Assembly (NCBI GenBank): GCA_003222555.1
Contig: QHWL01000349.1
Location: 1 to 7,442 of the forward strand
Reading direction: 5' to 3'
Length of the DNA: 7,442 bases
Origin: Acidobacteriota bacterium
Lineage (GTDB): Bacteria; Acidobacteriota; Vicinamibacteria; Vicinamibacterales; CAVVIG01
Under the pieces are notes generated by a model. It was not told the DNA's origin, made no database searches, and saw nothing but the letters and a program-made list of their open reading frames with translations. Of this stretch, positions 6,313-7,442 are shown piece by piece; position 1 is the first letter of the stretch; every line of letters begins with the position of its first letter. The position numbers were made by a program, and so were the translations under genes.

Positions 6313-6927
6313 ATGGCCTGGAGCGAATCGAAAGCGTGGATGAAGGGCACTGCCAACCAGAATCTCTACCAGGCGCTGCTCGACGACGCGACGGCGGCGC
6401 CCACGAGGAACGCGAAGCGCAAGAAAGTGCTTCGCCCCGAGGATATGCCCTGGGAAATGGCGCGCCAGGGTTTGCTCAAGCACCTGCTGAACGAGGCCAT
6501 GAACACGCGGATGGAGACAGTGGATGCCTACATGCAGATCATTCCGCCGGGCAGTCGCTCCGGGAAGCACCGGCACCTGGCCGAGGAATGCCTCTACGTC
6601 GTGGAGGGGCGCGGCTACGACCTGCACCAGGACTGCGACGTGGAGATTACCGATACATACCACTGGGCGCCGCAGGCAGAGGTGAAGCGCTACGTGTGGG
6701 AGGCAGGTGACGTCATCTACATTCCGCCCAACACGATCCACCAGCATTTCAACGCGAGCGGCGATCGGCCCGTGCGCGTCATCTCGGCGATCAACCGGAT
6801 CTTCAAGGCGTCGGGGTTGAACGACCTGGAACAGCTCGAGGACGCGCCCGAGTACGACCCGACCGTGGTGCTGACGGCGGAGCGAGTTGAGACCTATCTG
6901 CGCGCCCGCACCCCCGCGACGCGCTGA
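6313..6927 (+). CDS. Cupin domain protein, second of a paralogous pair
   Basis: This is a 204-residue single-barrel cupin. Motif 1 matches the canonical pattern exactly: Gly80-x5-His86-x-His88-x3-Glu92-x6-Gly99 (GSRSGKHRHLAEECLYVVEG). Motif 2 is Gly132-x5-Pro138-x-Asn140-x2-His143-x3-Asn147. The complete 3-His/1-Glu metal set (His86, His88, Glu92, His143) is present, so this subunit should bind Fe, Mn or another divalent metal. The inter-motif region is about 15 residues longer than in the first cupin and contains CDVEITDTYHWAP. The N-terminal about 60 residues are helical and charged, with KRKKVLRPEDMPWEMARQG, and have no assigned domain. It shares HQHFNAS with its upstream neighbour, identical even at the nucleotide level over 21 bases. 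It is probably cytosolic and co-expressed with the first cupin; the catalysed reaction is not known. Confidence 0.87.
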   Translation: MAWSESKAWMKGTANQNLYQALLDDATAAPTRNAKRKKVLRPEDMPWEMARQGLLKHLLNEAMNTRMETVDAYMQIIPPGSRSGKHRHLAEECLYVVEGRGYDLHQDCDVEITDTYHWAPQAEVKRYVWEAGDVIYIPPNTIHQHFNASGDRPVRVISAINRIFKASGLNDLEQLEDAPEYDPTVVLTAERVETYLRARTPATR

Positions 6928-6943
6928 AGCAAAGAGCGCACGC

Positions 6944-7075
6944 GGCGCCTGCGGCCCGAGCGAGGCGCCGGGGTCCCCGACGCGGCAGCCGCGTTGGGGT
7001 GGCCCGCCGAGTGAGAGCGAGCGGCAGCCTTGAGCCAAAGGCGCCGGGGGTGGGGCCCCAGCGCGGTAGAAGATG
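6944..7075. repeat. GC-rich intergenic repeat region with strong hairpin
   Basis: GGCGCC occurs at 6944, 6964 and 7040. The stretches after the second and third copies (GGCGCCGGGG..., ending near GCGCGG or ACGCGG) look like a degenerate direct repeat. Within it, CCCCGACGCGG (6975-6985) pairs with CCGCGTTGGGG (6989-6999) around a CAG loop: 11 pairs including one G-T. There is no T-run, so a classic terminator is not clear. It separates the cupin pair from the next gene, and no coding frame is supported. Confidence 0.5.
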
Positions 7076-7100
7076 TCGGGCCCCGCGAGCGGTGAAAAAA

Positions 7101-7105
7101 GAGGG
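7101..7105 (+). promoter_or_regulatory. Shine-Dalgarno for the third cupin gene
   Basis: GAGGG, preceded by six A, lies 6 bases before the ATG at 7112 and supports the start of a gene that runs off the window. Confidence 0.6.
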
Positions 7106-7111
7106 CACCCC

Positions 7112-7442
7112 ATGGCGAAGGACGCAATCGTCTCCGAAGACATGGCGAAGAAATTCGCCTCCGAAAAAGAAACGCCGTACACCCGGTGGGTGCGTGCGGA
7201 GGGGCTCGATATCATCAGTTCGTTCTACGTTCCCGACCTGCACACCGTCGAGCTCAAACCGTGGCCGCGGCGGGGCGGGCGCGCCGTCTTCCTGAACCAC
7301 GATGCCTCGCGCACGTCGAACGATTGCTACGTTTGCGAAATTCCACCCGGCAAGGAGCTCGCCCCCCGGCGCCAGCTGTTCGAGGAGATGATCTATGTCC
7401 TCGACGGACGGGGTTCGACGGCGGTGTGGAACGACGCCGGGC
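7112..7442 (+). CDS. Cupin domain protein, different subfamily (3' truncated)
   Basis: The frame is open from the ATG at 7112 to the window end (110 codons) with no stop. The product starts MAKDAIVSEDMAKKF, then has LKPWPRRGGRAVFLNHDAS (residues 49-67), CYVCEIPPGKELAPRRQLFE and EMIYVLDGRGSTAVWNDAG. The last part is the cupin motif 1 beta-strands, G-x5-...-E-x6-G. However, the two metal-binding histidines are replaced (Arg-Arg-Gln in place of His-x-His), so this first barrel probably binds no metal. A second, metal-binding barrel may follow downstream, as in bicupins of about 350-400 residues; this is inference. It is not closely similar to the two upstream cupins. A 184-bp GC-rich spacer separates it from them, so it may be transcribed with them or separately. 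The function is unknown. Confidence 0.82.
   Translation, partial: MAKDAIVSEDMAKKFASEKETPYTRWVRAEGLDIISSFYVPDLHTVELKPWPRRGGRAVFLNHDASRTSNDCYVCEIPPGKELAPRRQLFEEMIYVLDGRGSTAVWNDAG

Noticed and set aside
5511..6710. Plus-strand open frame of 399 codons overlapping the first cupin in another frame
   Set aside because: It begins inside the palindromic element and runs out of frame through the cupins; its Arg/Gly/Ala-rich product has no recognisable domain.
5839..7215. Minus-strand open frame of 458 codons spanning the cupins
   Set aside because: It covers two well-supported cupin genes and two spacers, has low-complexity Arg/Pro/Ala composition, and shows no motif.

Overview
This is a GC-rich bacterial window, probably from a soil or sediment organism. 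All intact genes lie on the + strand. The set suggests catabolism of a hydroxylated or oxo acid, sugar acid or aromatic-derived acid, but the substrate cannot be read from sequence. Two intergenic palindromic elements resemble interspersed repeats I associate from memory with Vicinamibacteria-type Acidobacteriota. Uncultured groups such as Rokubacteria or Betaproteobacteria remain possible, so the taxonomic placement is weak.

Layout: (1) 2-1402 is the 3' part of a thiamine-diphosphate (ThDP) enzyme of the acetolactate synthase/benzoylformate decarboxylase superfamily. (2) 1403-2031 is a decayed interval. It holds a roughly 98-bp palindromic repeat and, on the minus strand, a Fic/Doc toxin remnant with in-frame stops and an Arg where the catalytic His should be. 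(3) 2032-4518 is a two-gene oxidoreductase module: a Tat-exported gluconate 2-dehydrogenase subunit 3 family protein overlapping a GMC flavoprotein gene. The flavoprotein gene is frameshifted by an exact 29-bp tandem duplication; removing one copy restores a 568-residue protein. (4) 4519-4667 carries a short remnant of a second ThDP enzyme C-terminus. (5) 4668-5504 is a beta-hydroxyacid dehydrogenase. (6) 5505-5703 contains a second palindromic element and a hairpin in the probable leader of the cupin genes. (7) 5704-6927 is a tight pair of paralogous single-domain cupins. (8) 6928-7111 is a GC-rich spacer with a strong 11-bp hairpin. (9) 7112 to the window end is the start of a third, different cupin protein.

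How the genes could work together (inference): the periplasmic FAD oxidoreductase with its small subunit would oxidise an alcohol or sugar acid. The ThDP enzyme would cleave or ligate a 2-oxo acid. The dehydrogenase would interconvert a 3-hydroxy acid and a semialdehyde. The cupins would act as metal-dependent oxygenases, isomerases or hydrolases. A ThDP enzyme next to a beta-hydroxyacid dehydrogenase recalls the glyoxylate carboligase/tartronate semialdehyde reductase pair, but this ThDP enzyme lacks the usual Gcl motifs as I know them. The most striking local event is the 29-bp duplication, which is either a real, potentially reversible inactivation or an assembly artefact.
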